The position numbers were made by a program, and so were the translations under genes. Of a stretch of DNA of 64,000 bases, positions 52,254 through 64,000 are shown one piece after another. The DNA lies in assembly GCF_001750685.1 (NCBI RefSeq), contig NZ_CP017269.1, positions 2,273,416 through 2,337,415 on the forward strand. The letters run 5' to 3'. The stretch comes from Geosporobacter ferrireducens (GTDB taxonomy: Bacteria > Bacillota > Clostridia > Peptostreptococcales > Thermotaleaceae). The notes under the pieces were generated by a model. That model was given only the letters and a program-made list of their open reading frames with translations, was not told where the DNA came from and did not search any database. The first letter of the stretch is position 1. Every line of letters starts with the position of its first letter.

Positions 52254-52339
52254 CACATCACTTTCTCCAAGGCATAACTTAGGAAACGAAGCTTCCGTGC
52301 TATTGTATTTAATAGAATATTTTCTTTCCGTTATCTTCC

Positions 52340-52369
52340 ATTATATCATGCTTTTGTTTTTATTGTCAT
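52340..52369 (-). promoter_or_regulatory. SigA-type promoter of the sortase gene
   Basis: Minus strand ATGACA, 18-base spacer, TATAAT, about 85 bases before the start codon. Confidence 0.65.
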
Positions 52370-52545
52370 CTCTAAAAGATGTTAGGAATAACCCTAATAT
52401 AGGAAACCCCATATGTTTCATCAGCCTCTGCTGTGAGACTAATCTTGGCCAATGTTGATAACGTTTATCAGCTATTATTATATAATAATAATACCGCATT
52501 TAGCCTCTCTTCAAGCATGTTTTTCGATAAATTTTTCAAAAAAAA

Positions 52546-52583
52546 TAAAAACCTCCCGAACACATCCTGTCCGGGAGGTTTTG
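52546..52583 (-). terminator. Terminator of the atp operon
   Basis: AAAACCTCCCG / CGGGAGGTTTT stem overlapping the atpC end, with T-rich tail on the minus strand. Confidence 0.9.
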
Positions 52584-52988
52584 CTAATCTCTTTTTACGA
52601 TCTTCAATCGATTCAACGCTCTGTCCAGGGCCATCTGTGCACGAAGCACGTCAACACCCGCATGGCTGCTTTTAATTCTATCTTCAGCGCGATCTACCGC
52701 ACGTTTTGCCCGTTCGATGTCGATTTCTTCGGGCCATTCGGCAGAATCGGTGATGATTGTGGTCTTATCCTGCCGCACCTGCACAAATCCGCCGGCACAA
52801 GCAGCTTCTGTATAGACACCGTCCTTTTTGATTTTAATCGCACCAATGGCAAGGGGACTGACCAGAGACATATGGTTTTTCAAAATACCCAAATCTCCTT
52901 CAGTCGTTCTGACCACTGCCATATCCACATCATCCTCAAAAAACTTTCGGTCCGGTGTAACAATTTCCAATCGAAATGTTGAAGCCAT
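52584..52988 (-). CDS. atpC: ATP synthase epsilon subunit
   Basis: 134 residues: beta-sandwich start (STFRLEIVTPDRKFFEDDVD, GDLGILKNHMSLVSPLAIG) and C-terminal two-helix hairpin (IERAKRAVDRAEDRIKSS, AQMALDRALNRLKIV). Couples the rotor stalk to catalysis and can inhibit ATP hydrolysis. ATG 52988 follows GGAGGTG. Last gene of the operon. Confidence 0.95.
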   Translation of the reverse strand: MASTFRLEIVTPDRKFFEDDVDMAVVRTTEGDLGILKNHMSLVSPLAIGAIKIKKDGVYTEAACAGGFVQVRQDKTTIITDSAEWPEEIDIERAKRAVDRAEDRIKSSHAGVDVLRAQMALDRALNRLKIVKRD

Positions 52989-53029
52989 TTGCTCACCTCC
53001 GTACAACCTTTCGGTTAGCGGTTATACTC

Positions 53030-54433
<1,404 letters not shown>

Positions 54434-54457
54434 TCACATCCTTTCTTATGGTTGATG

Positions 54458-55321
54458 CTACTTCAGTGCCTCTGCTCCACCAACGATTTCTGCGATTTCC
54501 TGTGTGATCGCAGCTTGACGTGCTCTATTGTATAGCAGTGTCAAATCATCGATCATTTCTTCTGCATTGTCTGTAGCATTTTCCATGGCGACTCTTCTGG
54601 CCCCTTGTTCACTGGCTGAAGATTCTACCAACGCACCAAAAATAGTACTTTCAATATATTTAGGAACCAGATAGTCCAGCACTGCCTCGGGAGAAGGTTC
54701 ATAGGAAACATATTCGAATTCCTTTTCCTCTTGTTTTGCTTTCTTTTCTCCAGATAGTGGCAGCAGCTTAATCATCTCCGGTTTTTGAGAAATTGTACTG
54801 ACAAACTGTGTATAAACTAAGTATACTTCATCAATAAGTTTATTCTCATAGAGCTGCAGCACTAGGCTGCTGATTCTTTTGGCATCACCGTAGCTTGGAT
54901 CCTCAGATATTTGAAGAAATTCGCCATCCAAATCATATTTTCTGCTTCGGAAGTAGTCTCTCCCCTTGGTGCCTATGGCGATCACTGATTTAGCCTGCTT
55001 TTCTGCCATATGGGTGACGGCTGTCTTGATTACGTTGGCATTATAACCACCGCTAAGACCCCTGTCACCGGTGATAACGATATAACAGGTTTTTTTGATC
55101 TCCCGTGTACTCACAAAAGGATGCTTGATCCCACCGGTACTCGAAAAGATATCTTGAACCGTTTCTTTGATTGTATTGAAATAAGGTCGAGTCTTTTCCA
55201 CCCGCTGTCTCGCCCTTCTGAGCTTTGCGGATGAAACCAGCTCCATCGCCTTGGTGATTTGTTTTGTACTGTTTACACTCTTGATTCTGCGCTTAACGTC
55301 GCGCATACCCATTCCTGCCAT
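54458..55321 (-). CDS. atpG: ATP synthase gamma subunit
   Basis: Central rotor stalk, 287 residues. N-terminal coiled coil GMRDVKRRIKSVNSTKQITK AMELVSS and C-terminal AMENATDNAEEMIDDLTLLY. ATG at 55321 (GGAGGTG upstream) rather than the earlier in-frame ATG. Follows atpA by about 40 bases. Confidence 0.97.
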   Translation of the reverse strand: MAGMGMRDVKRRIKSVNSTKQITKAMELVSSAKLRRARQRVEKTRPYFNTIKETVQDIFSSTGGIKHPFVSTREIKKTCYIVITGDRGLSGGYNANVIKTAVTHMAEKQAKSVIAIGTKGRDYFRSRKYDLDGEFLQISEDPSYGDAKRISSLVLQLYENKLIDEVYLVYTQFVSTISQKPEMIKLLPLSGEKKAKQEEKEFEYVSYEPSPEAVLDYLVPKYIESTIFGALVESSASEQGARRVAMENATDNAEEMIDDLTLLYNRARQAAITQEIAEIVGGAEALK

Positions 55322-55364
55322 GTATTCACCTCCATGCTTTGGGGTGGGCTCATTCAACAGACGA

Positions 55365-57429
<2,065 letters not shown>

Positions 57430-57442
<13 letters not shown>

Positions 57443-57942
57443 TTTGCTTCCCCTACCTCGTCAATAAATTCATTGATCAACTGGCTGTGTTCGTTTACAT
57501 CAAGGTTTTTATTGATGATCTTGCCAGCCGCTGCAACAGCCATTGAAGCCACTTCATTTTTCAATGCATTTACAGCTTTTTGCTGTTCTCTCTTAATTTC
57601 TGCTTCTGCTCGCTCTTTGATCTTGCCTGCTTCGTCTTGAGCACTCTTTACGATTTCATCGGCCCGTTCTTCTGCACGCTTAGAAGCATCTTTGATGATC
57701 TCACGGCCTTCATCCTGAGCACCTGCCAGTTTTAATTGATATTCTTGCATCAACTTATCCGCTTGCGTATTTTTATCGTCTGCTTCCTGTATAGATTCTA
57801 CGATCGCATTTTGTCGCGCTGCCATAAACTCTGTTACCGGCTTGAATAACAGCTTCTTTAGGATTATATATAGAATAATCGTATTTACGATCTGAAATGC
57901 AAGGTTCCAGTTTATTTCCACTAATCCTGCTTTTAATTCCAT
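57430..57942 (-). CDS. atpF: ATP synthase b subunit
   Basis: 170 residues; peripheral stalk. One N-terminal membrane helix (WNLAFQIVNTIILYIILKKL LF), then a long charged coiled coil (EADDKNTQADKLMQEYQLKL and onward). Only one b gene is present, so the stalk is a homodimer. GGAGG before ATG. Confidence 0.96.
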
Positions 57943-58017
57943 AAGAATATTGCCTCCTCTCCTAAGAGATAATCATAAGCAGGAGATGGTGGTCCCATCT
58001 CCCTGCGCTTTTCTATT

Positions 58018-58341
<324 letters not shown>

Positions 58342-58411
58342 CTATTTATAACGATCATGCATCACTAAGATGCATCCTCATGCCTGTTCCAAAAGACGTT
58401 GTAGAAAGCTT

Positions 58412-58978
<567 letters not shown>

Positions 58979-58991
58979 TTAATGAGATGGC

Positions 58992-59693
58992 TTAATCCAT
59001 TGCAATAGAGACAAATACCATTGTCAACATAGCAAATATGAAAGATTGTAATACACCTGCGAATACGTCAAAGTATAAGTGAAATACTGTCGGTATCGCA
59101 GTTTGGAACACCGGAATATTCGGTATCCCCACCGATTGGCTCAACGCTGCAAGGGCACCATACAACAAGTTCATGATAATGACCCCTCCAATGATGTTAC
59201 CAAACAGACGGAATGATAGTGAAATTGGCGTTGCTATCTCTCCGATCACGTTAATGGGGAGCAGCGCAGGGAACGGTTCCAGAAAACCCTTTAAGTAACT
59301 GCCAATTCCTTTTCTCTTCATTCCGAAGAAATGGATCATAAAAAACGTCATTAATGCCAATGCCATAGTTGTGTTGATATCGGCTGTCGGTGGTCTAAAT
59401 CCGAACAGTCCAGCCAGGTTTGCACATACCAGGTACATCATAAGCGTACCAATATAGGGTGCAAAGGCTTTTTTGTCTTCTCCCATGGTCTGAGCAGTGA
59501 GTTTATATATCCCATCTACTAACAGTTCAACTACATTTTGCAATCCCCGGGGCACTTTATCGAACCTTCTGGTTGCGACCAGTGCAAATATTGTTAGGAC
59601 TGCCATTATAATCCAGGTAGTAGTAACGGTTTCTGTGATCAGAATCCCTCCAGGCAACTCAAATATGACTCTAGGGCCAAATCCTCCTTCCAC
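58992..59693 (-). CDS. atpB: ATP synthase a subunit
   Basis: 233 residues with five to six membrane helices; ion half-channels. Helix with LSFRLFGNIIGGVII carries the essential arginine (SFRLFGN); C-terminal FDVFAGVLQSFIFAMLTMVF. Starts with GTG at 59693, overlapping the atpI stop (TAGTG); AGGAGG lies 8 bases upstream. Confidence 0.96.
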   Translation of the reverse strand: MEGGFGPRVIFELPGGILITETVTTTWIIMAVLTIFALVATRRFDKVPRGLQNVVELLVDGIYKLTAQTMGEDKKAFAPYIGTLMMYLVCANLAGLFGFRPPTADINTTMALALMTFFMIHFFGMKRKGIGSYLKGFLEPFPALLPINVIGEIATPISLSFRLFGNIIGGVIIMNLLYGALAALSQSVGIPNIPVFQTAIPTVFHLYFDVFAGVLQSFIFAMLTMVFVSIAMD

Positions 59694-60100
59694 TATTCTT
59701 CCTCCTTTCTGATGAAAATTCTTTTAAAAAAGCTTATATCATTAAATAGGTTTGTTACAACAACGACAAACTTGATGAGGAACAAACCCAGTACTGCCCC
59801 AAGAACATTTAAATAATCGGCTTTTATTGACACAAAAATAACAATCCCATTGATCATATATCGTATAAAATACCTTGATCCTGCATAAACTTGAGCTTGC
59901 CCTGGAGTCATTCTTACTGCTTTTTCCAAGGTAAGCGCCAGATTACGGAAGTTTAGAATGCCGATTAAGGATCCAAAGATCAGTGCATAAATAAAAGGCA
60001 AAGGTTTATCGAATAGCACTACTGAACATCCGGCAATTGCAGCCATGACAATCAGGGTGTATTTAAAAATCTTAACTTGTATATCCCAAGTGTACCCCAA
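59693..60100 (-). CDS. atpI: ATP synthase subunit I (AtpI)
   Basis: 135 residues with four membrane helices (YTLIVMAAIAGCSVVLF, FIYALIFGSLIGILNF, FIRYMINGIVIFVSIKA, VLGAVLGLFLIKFVVVV). AtpI helps assemble c rings. Start is TTG at 60100 with AAGGAAGTG upstream. It overlaps atpB by one base. Confidence 0.88.
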   Translation of the reverse strand: MGYTWDIQVKIFKYTLIVMAAIAGCSVVLFDKPLPFIYALIFGSLIGILNFRNLALTLEKAVRMTPGQAQVYAGSRYFIRYMINGIVIFVSIKADYLNVLGAVLGLFLIKFVVVVTNLFNDISFFKRIFIRKEEE

Positions 60101-60155
60101 GGGTTCACACTTCCTTTCTTAAAGGCTGGCGGGTTGCACACTGTGCAGCCCACTA

Positions 60156-60243
60156 CGGTTTTGTAGGGAACGGTGCTCCCACCGTTCCGCTTTATTTTAT
60201 CGTATTTTTTCCGGAACGGCGAGGGCGTCGTTCCCTACATTTT
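60156..60243. repeat. CCCTACA hairpin repeat, two inverted copies
   Basis: TGTAGGGAACGG ... CCGTTCCG and CGGAACGGCG ... CGTTCCCTACA lie head to head between atpZ and atpI. They form two hairpins or one long cruciform, placed inside the operon. Confidence 0.8.
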
Positions 60244-60255
60244 TATCGGCCATTG

Positions 60256-60477
60256 TCATTTCTTCTTTATATCCTTCATGACAATCTTATAGACACTGAC
60301 AAAGGAAGATGGGACACTTATGCATATGAAAAGAATCAGGAAAATATTCCCCGTCTGCAGCTTTTCATCCATCCATTTCCCCAATAACACACCTGTAAAA
60401 ATAGGTGCGATCATAGACAATCCAATATAACTTAAAAGAGAAAGGTTTTTTAATACTTTCGTACGGTCATTTGTCAT
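60256..60477 (-). CDS. atpZ: AtpZ/AtpI family protein
   Basis: 73 residues, two membrane helices: SYIGLSMIAPIFTGVLLGKW MDEKL and IFLILFICISVPSSFVSVYK. Typical AtpZ, encoded first in Firmicute atp operons; proposed to aid Mg2+ supply or assembly. GGGGAGGGG before ATG. Confidence 0.88.
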   Translation of the reverse strand: MTNDRTKVLKNLSLLSYIGLSMIAPIFTGVLLGKWMDEKLQTGNIFLILFICISVPSSFVSVYKIVMKDIKKK

Positions 60478-60498
60478 GGCACACCCCTCCCCTATAAC

Positions 60499-60527
60499 AT
60501 TATATCAACTGCCGTTTAAATATACAA
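60499..60527 (-). promoter_or_regulatory. SigA-type promoter of the atp operon
   Basis: Minus strand TTGTAT, 17-base spacer, TATAAT, about 20 bases before the atpZ start; a short leader. Confidence 0.75.
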
Positions 60528-60886
60528 ATAATTCTGCATACTTCTAAATATTTTTTTAACAATCCAATAAAATTACATAAAATCTATATTTCGACTTTTT
60601 TTTTCATTTTCCTCTATTATCTGTAGCGATTTATAAAAAAAAATGAGCATGATAAATAATATAAAGCAGTCCTGATATTTCCATGACTGCTTTTAGTATT
60701 TCTCGGGCATTTTGTTTTATGCTATACTATCATATCTTTTAAATCCGTACTGAATAATTAAATTGGCCTCTGCTGCAGAAGGCAGATTACCCTGTTTTAA
60801 CAAAGGATTCCCCTTTTTGAAGCAAAAATATTTATTTCACAGGCAAAAATGTAAGAAGACTTAGCGGAACGGTCACGGATCGTTCC
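60528..60886. other. Intergenic region with terminator and hairpin repeat
   Basis: Contains AAAGCAGTC / GACTGCTTT (60663-60693), a likely terminator for the minus-strand cleavage-enzyme gene, and a CCCTACA hairpin repeat copy (60864-60891: GGAACGGTC ... GATCGTTCC) touching the stop codon. No open frame seen. Confidence 0.6.
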
Positions 60887-61699
60887 CTACAATGTTAAAA
60901 TCCTTCTTGCTTCCTCTGGCGTGGCAATCTCTCGTCCCAGTTCCTTTGCAATCCGTAGGATTCGCTCTACTAACATGGCATTGGTGGCAGGAACACCTTT
61001 TTCATACTCCAATACGTCTTCCAGACCTGTTCTTACATGGCCTCCCATAAGGATTGCCATAGTAAGCATGGGTACTTGGGATTTTCCAATACCGGACACA
61101 CTCCAGGTGGAGCCCGCTGGCAGGCTCTCTACCATAAATAATAAGTTTCTAGGTGTTCCCTCGATACTTCCCGGCACATTCATTACCAGATTAAAATGCA
61201 GTGGTGCCTTTAACACTCCTTTTTTTAACAATTTCTTTGCATTAGAGATCATTCCCACATCGAAAGCTTCGATCTCCGGCTTTAAGCCATGGGCATACAT
61301 CTTGCCGGCCAGCGCCTCAATCAATGCAGGATCATTGGCATTGATGCTGCTGGGGAAATTCGAAGAGCCCGTAGACAAACTTGCCATCCGAGCCGGCAGG
61401 TCCAGCATTTGCCCCCGCCACGCAATGGTATTTTCGCCGCCTCTGGCTCCTGTAGATACCTGGGTAATGATATCAACTTTTTCCTCTGCTAAGCGTCCTA
61501 AAACCTGCTGATAGATCGAACGGTCACTGGTAGGCTTTCCTTCTCTATCCCGTACATGTATATGGGCAATCGATACCCCTAATGCACGGCACTTTTTAAT
61601 ATCCTCCACAATCTCCTCTACCGTCACTGGCGTAGCAGGATTCATGGCTTTTGTGGGTACATTCCCTGTAGGTGCAAGGGTGATGATGAGTTTTTCCAT
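60887..61699 (-). CDS. Beta-keto acid cleavage enzyme (BKACE/Kce family)
   Basis: Zn-dependent TIM-barrel enzyme that reacts a beta-keto acid with acetyl-CoA to give acetoacetate and a CoA ester. 270 residues. IITLAPTGNVPTKAMNPATP, metal histidines in AHIHVRDREGKPTSD, QVSTGARGGENT, and FDVGMISNAKKL. The substrate cannot be read from sequence; a lysine-fermentation Kce role is possible, but the other kam/kdd genes are absent here. Paired with a class III aminotransferase upstream. Confidence 0.9.
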   Translation of the reverse strand: MEKLIITLAPTGNVPTKAMNPATPVTVEEIVEDIKKCRALGVSIAHIHVRDREGKPTSDRSIYQQVLGRLAEEKVDIITQVSTGARGGENTIAWRGQMLDLPARMASLSTGSSNFPSSINANDPALIEALAGKMYAHGLKPEIEAFDVGMISNAKKLLKKGVLKAPLHFNLVMNVPGSIEGTPRNLLFMVESLPAGSTWSVSGIGKSQVPMLTMAILMGGHVRTGLEDVLEYEKGVPATNAMLVERILRIAKELGREIATPEEARRILTL

Positions 61700-61720
61700 G
61701 ATATTTCACGCTCCTTTTAT

Positions 61721-63079
61721 TTATAGTGCCTGTTCACAAGTGAATTTTATGGTTCTTTCTAAGGCATCTGCCAATTCGTCCACTTGCTCTTTCGTGATAT
61801 TGATCGGTGGTGCAATCAATATATGATCCCCTCTGGCACCGTCTACCGAACCGCCGCCAGGATACACAATGATCCCTTCTGCCATGCCGTTTGCCGTGAT
61901 CTTTCCCTTTACATTATCGCCAACAGCAAAGGGTTCTTTTGTAGCCTGATTTTTCACAAACTCAATACCGGTCATTAACCCTTTTCCCCGAATTTCTCCT
62001 ACAATAGGGTATTGGTACAACCCTTTCAGTTTTTCCATTAAATATTCTCCTTGAGCTGTCGCATTGGCCACATAACCCTTTTCCTCTACCAAGTTCATCA
62101 CGAAGTCTGCTACACCACAGGATAGCGGATTCCCTGCATAAGTATGCCCGTGTATAAACTGACCTGTTCCTTTTACCATAATGGTTTGGAATACTTCTTC
62201 ATTGGCTACCGCTGCACCAATGGGCGTATACCCGCAGCTCATCCCCTTAGCTACGGTCATGATATCCGGTATAATCCCAAAGTGATCGATGCCGAATTTT
62301 TCTCCGGTTCTTCCGAAGCCAGACATTACCTCGTCGACGATCAACAAGATGTCATACTTATTGCAGATTTCTCGAACCATCTCAAAGTAGGTTTTCGTCG
62401 GATGTGCTCCCGGGCAGGCAGCGCCTACTACAGCCTCAGTGATAAAAGCAGCGATATTTTGCGCTCCTTGTCTTATAATTTCCTGCTCCAAGGCCTCTGC
62501 CGCTTTGATACTTGTTTCTTCTAATGTCCCACAACCCCAAGGATTGCGATAATGATAGAACTGAGGGATTTTAGGGAAGTTTACCAGCATTGGATCGTAG
62601 ATCTTCCTTCTTTCTGTAATCCCTGTCATAGAGAGAGAACCAAGGGTATTGCCATGAAATGCATTCCATTTGGAGATTACCTTCCACTTGCTCGTTCCCT
62701 GTCCGTCTCTCTCCACATAATACTGTCTTGCCATCTTCATAGCGGTTTCTGTGGCTTCTGAGCCACCGGATACGAAGTAAACATAATTTAGATCTCCCGG
62801 TGTCCATTGGGATACTCTTTCGGCACAGGCCTCAATCGTATCCACAGTCCAGCGTGAGAGATGGGTGAAGGCAATACGCTTCATCTGTTGAGCTGTATAG
62901 GCTGCTACGGCCTCATTTCCATGACCAATATTGGCCACAGCCGAACCGGAACAAGCATCGAGATATCGATTTCCCTTGTCATCGAAAAGATAAATGCCTT
63001 CTCCTTTTTCTATTTTAGGATAATGCCAGTTTTGATTTCTGTAGAATACATTGTTCTTCGGTGCTTTGTTTTGGCTCAT
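61721..63079 (-). CDS. Class III PLP-dependent aminotransferase
   Basis: 452 residues. NVYFVSGGSEATETAMKMAR-type cofactor phosphate loop (YFVSGGSEATETAMKMARQY), KWNAFHGNTLGSLSMTG, LLIVDEVMSGFGRTGEKFG with the PLP aspartate, and the PLP lysine in TVAKGMSCGYTPIG. Resembles omega-amino acid:pyruvate/beta-alanine aminotransferases. With the adjacent cleavage enzyme it likely makes and then cuts a beta-keto acid from an amino acid. ATG at 63079; AAGGAGG upstream. Confidence 0.92.
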   Translation of the reverse strand: MSQNKAPKNNVFYRNQNWHYPKIEKGEGIYLFDDKGNRYLDACSGSAVANIGHGNEAVAAYTAQQMKRIAFTHLSRWTVDTIEACAERVSQWTPGDLNYVYFVSGGSEATETAMKMARQYYVERDGQGTSKWKVISKWNAFHGNTLGSLSMTGITERRKIYDPMLVNFPKIPQFYHYRNPWGCGTLEETSIKAAEALEQEIIRQGAQNIAAFITEAVVGAACPGAHPTKTYFEMVREICNKYDILLIVDEVMSGFGRTGEKFGIDHFGIIPDIMTVAKGMSCGYTPIGAAVANEEVFQTIMVKGTGQFIHGHTYAGNPLSCGVADFVMNLVEEKGYVANATAQGEYLMEKLKGLYQYPIVGEIRGKGLMTGIEFVKNQATKEPFAVGDNVKGKITANGMAEGIIVYPGGGSVDGARGDHILIAPPINITKEQVDELADALERTIKFTCEQAL

Positions 63080-63116
63080 CACAAAAACCTCCTTTTATAT
63101 AATGGTTGCTGTTGTT

Positions 63117-63148
63117 ACCGGAACGGCACAGGGGCCGTTCCCTACATC
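63117..63148. repeat. CCCTACA hairpin repeat, copy
   Basis: CCGGAACGGC ... GCCGTTCCCTACA; arms GGAACGGC / GCCGTTCC. Confidence 0.7.
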
Positions 63149-63175
63149 CGGTACGCCATGTACGCCATGAGGACG

Positions 63176-63255
63176 GTACGGTACGCCATACGGTACGGTT
63201 CCTCAAGCACATAAAAAACACCTGTGCCAGACGAACCGTCCCCGTGACTCCGCTT
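63176..63255. repeat. Dispersed palindromic element, copy 4
   Basis: Contains GGTTCCTCAAGCACATAAAA, ACACCTGTGCCAGACGAACC and GTCCCCGTGACTCCGCT, shared with copies 2 and 3. Preceded by tandem GTACGCCAT units (63150-63195). Confidence 0.8.
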
Positions 63256-63262
63256 AAAATAA

Positions 63263-63323
63263 AAAATCCAGTACAAAAACAACTTAAGGCAGATGATCCT
63301 TAAATGTTTCATACTGGATTTTA
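63263..63323 (-). terminator. Likely terminator of the DUF3870 gene
   Basis: AAAATCCAGTA / TACTGGATTTT outer stem with an inner CTTAAGG/CCTTAA stem; A/T-rich flanks. Confidence 0.55.
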
Positions 63324-63370
63324 CTCACTAAGTAATAGCGGGTTACACGACTACCGCAAGTAAAGCAGTG

Positions 63371-63721
63371 TTACTTTATATGATTTTCTTCTTTCCATGC
63401 ATGATACCGTTCATAGGTACCCTTCAAGGCTACACATATTGCTTTTTGAGCGAGTCCATGGTACCGTCTTTTTACTTTTTCTACCAAGGGTTCAATACCG
63501 TTTTCATGGAGATTATGCCCTATCAAAATCTGTTTCAGAAAGTCCTTGGCTTCTTCAGTTAAAAGTGTACAAGAGGAATCTTCAATAATCCCCGTCTCTT
63601 TATTGATAATTAGACCAAGTCCCACTACCTTATGGAGGTTTCCGGCAGGAATCTCCGCGGGGAGCTTTGCATAGGATATAAAATAGACGGTATCATCACT
63701 ATATTCTTTCAAACCAATCAC
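63371..63721 (-). CDS. DUF3870 domain protein
   Basis: 116 residues. DDTVYFISYAKLPAEI, VVGLGLIINKETGIIEDSSC TLLTEEAKDFL and RRYHGLAQKAICVALKGTYE match DUF3870, a small alpha/beta family found beside catabolic genes in Firmicutes. Start GTG at 63721 is uncertain; a TTG three codons later is possible. May belong functionally with the aminotransferase and cleavage enzyme. Function unknown. Confidence 0.82.
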   Translation of the reverse strand: MIGLKEYSDDTVYFISYAKLPAEIPAGNLHKVVGLGLIINKETGIIEDSSCTLLTEEAKDFLKQILIGHNLHENGIEPLVEKVKRRYHGLAQKAICVALKGTYERYHAWKEENHIK

Positions 63722-63804
63722 CTATCCTAATCCTTTACAGTATCATTGTATAATGAAATGATCATTTATGCAATAGTCATATTTTTCAAAACTCATCATC
63801 TTTT

Positions 63805-64000
63805 CTATTTCTTAAAATATTCTAAGATCGCTTCCACAATCCGTTGAGAAGCTTCTCCATCACCATAGGGATTCACAGCATTTTCCATCTTTGCATAGGC
63901 ATGAGGATCATTAATTAATTCATGGGCCATTTCAAATATGGCCTCCTTCTCAATTCCTGCCATTTTTACAGTGCCGGCTTGCACCGCTTCCGGGCGTTCC
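63805..64000 (-). CDS. wecB: UDP-N-acetylglucosamine 2-epimerase, C-terminal end (runs off the right edge)
   Basis: About 65 codons: ERPEAVQAGTVKMAGIEKEA, then ELINDPHAYAKMENAVNPYG and DGEASQRIVEAILEYFKK. ERPEA-AGT and NPYGDG-AS-RI are the C-terminal signature of non-hydrolysing UDP-GlcNAc 2-epimerases, which make UDP-ManNAc for wall teichoic acid or capsule. The N-terminus lies outside the window. Confidence 0.93.
   Translation of the reverse strand, partial: ERPEAVQAGTVKMAGIEKEAIFEMAHELINDPHAYAKMENAVNPYGDGEASQRIVEAILEYFKK

Noticed and set aside
52385..52545. Possible structured RNA between the atp terminator and the sortase promoter (GAAAC/GTTTC and TGATAA/TTATCA hairpins)
   Set aside because: No match to an RNA class I know, and it lies upstream of the likely promoter.

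Overview
The window is a chromosomal segment of a motile, endospore-forming, anaerobic-type member of the Clostridia. No 16S rRNA gene is present, so I do not name a genus. Evidence for the group: spore genes (spoIIID, spoIIQ, spoIID, yyaC, a Spo0E-like gene), flagellar and csrA gene order matching Bacillus/Clostridia, low to moderate GC, SAM-I and cyclic-di-GMP riboswitches, and an F-type ATP synthase with sodium-type c subunits. Almost everything is on the minus strand. The plus strand carries only a secreted glycosidase, the Spo0E-like gene, yyaC and spoIIID.

Layout, left to right. 1-8.2 kb: end of a glycosyltransferase, then (in transcription order from the right) comFC, yvyF, flgM, flgN, flgK, flgL, yviE, fliW, csrA, hag, the classical Firmicute late-flagellar cluster with two SigD-type promoters and a CsrA-site leader on hag. 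8.3-17.5 kb: diguanylate cyclase, recD2, a ComK-like gene, a sigma factor/DUF1659/DUF2922/YvrJ cassette, metK under a SAM-I riboswitch, a ComEC-like metallo-beta-lactamase lipoprotein with DUF3006, a small membrane protein, tRNA-Glu and tRNA-Pro. 17.8-35 kb: secreted phosphodiester glycosidase, spore genes, AEC permease, a very large S-layer-anchored double peptidase (M28 + M14 + three SLH), VanZ, EamA, unknown proteins, phosphosugar mutase and an NAD-dependent epimerase. 35.4-45.4 kb: fabZ, flgJ-like, flgG, flgF, mbl, spoIIID (inverted), spoIIQ, spoIID, murA, ywmB, yueI, the order known from Bacillus.

45.5-52.3 kb is the most remarkable part: a surface-protein island with an exported transglutaminase-like protein, two LPKTG cell-wall-anchored proteins (one with three isopeptide-type Cna-B domains, one with long acidic repeats) and a class-D-like sortase. 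I count six cyclic-di-GMP riboswitch aptamers in its leaders: two tandem class I before the transglutaminase gene, one divergent class I with a terminator before the Cna-B protein, and one class I plus two tandem class II before the repeat protein. The two class II aptamers are joined by mutually exclusive pairings that end at the Shine-Dalgarno sequence, which predicts a c-di-GMP-activated relay.

52.5-60.5 kb: complete atp operon (atpZ, atpI, B, E1, E2, F, H, A, G, D, C). E1 is a duplicated four-helix c subunit with only one ion-binding glutamate, E2 a normal sodium-type c subunit, implying a mixed F/V-like c ring as known from Acetobacterium woodii. 60.8-64 kb: a beta-keto acid cleavage enzyme, a class III aminotransferase, a DUF3870 protein and the 3' end of a UDP-GlcNAc 2-epimerase gene. 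Several families of short palindromic repeats are scattered between genes.
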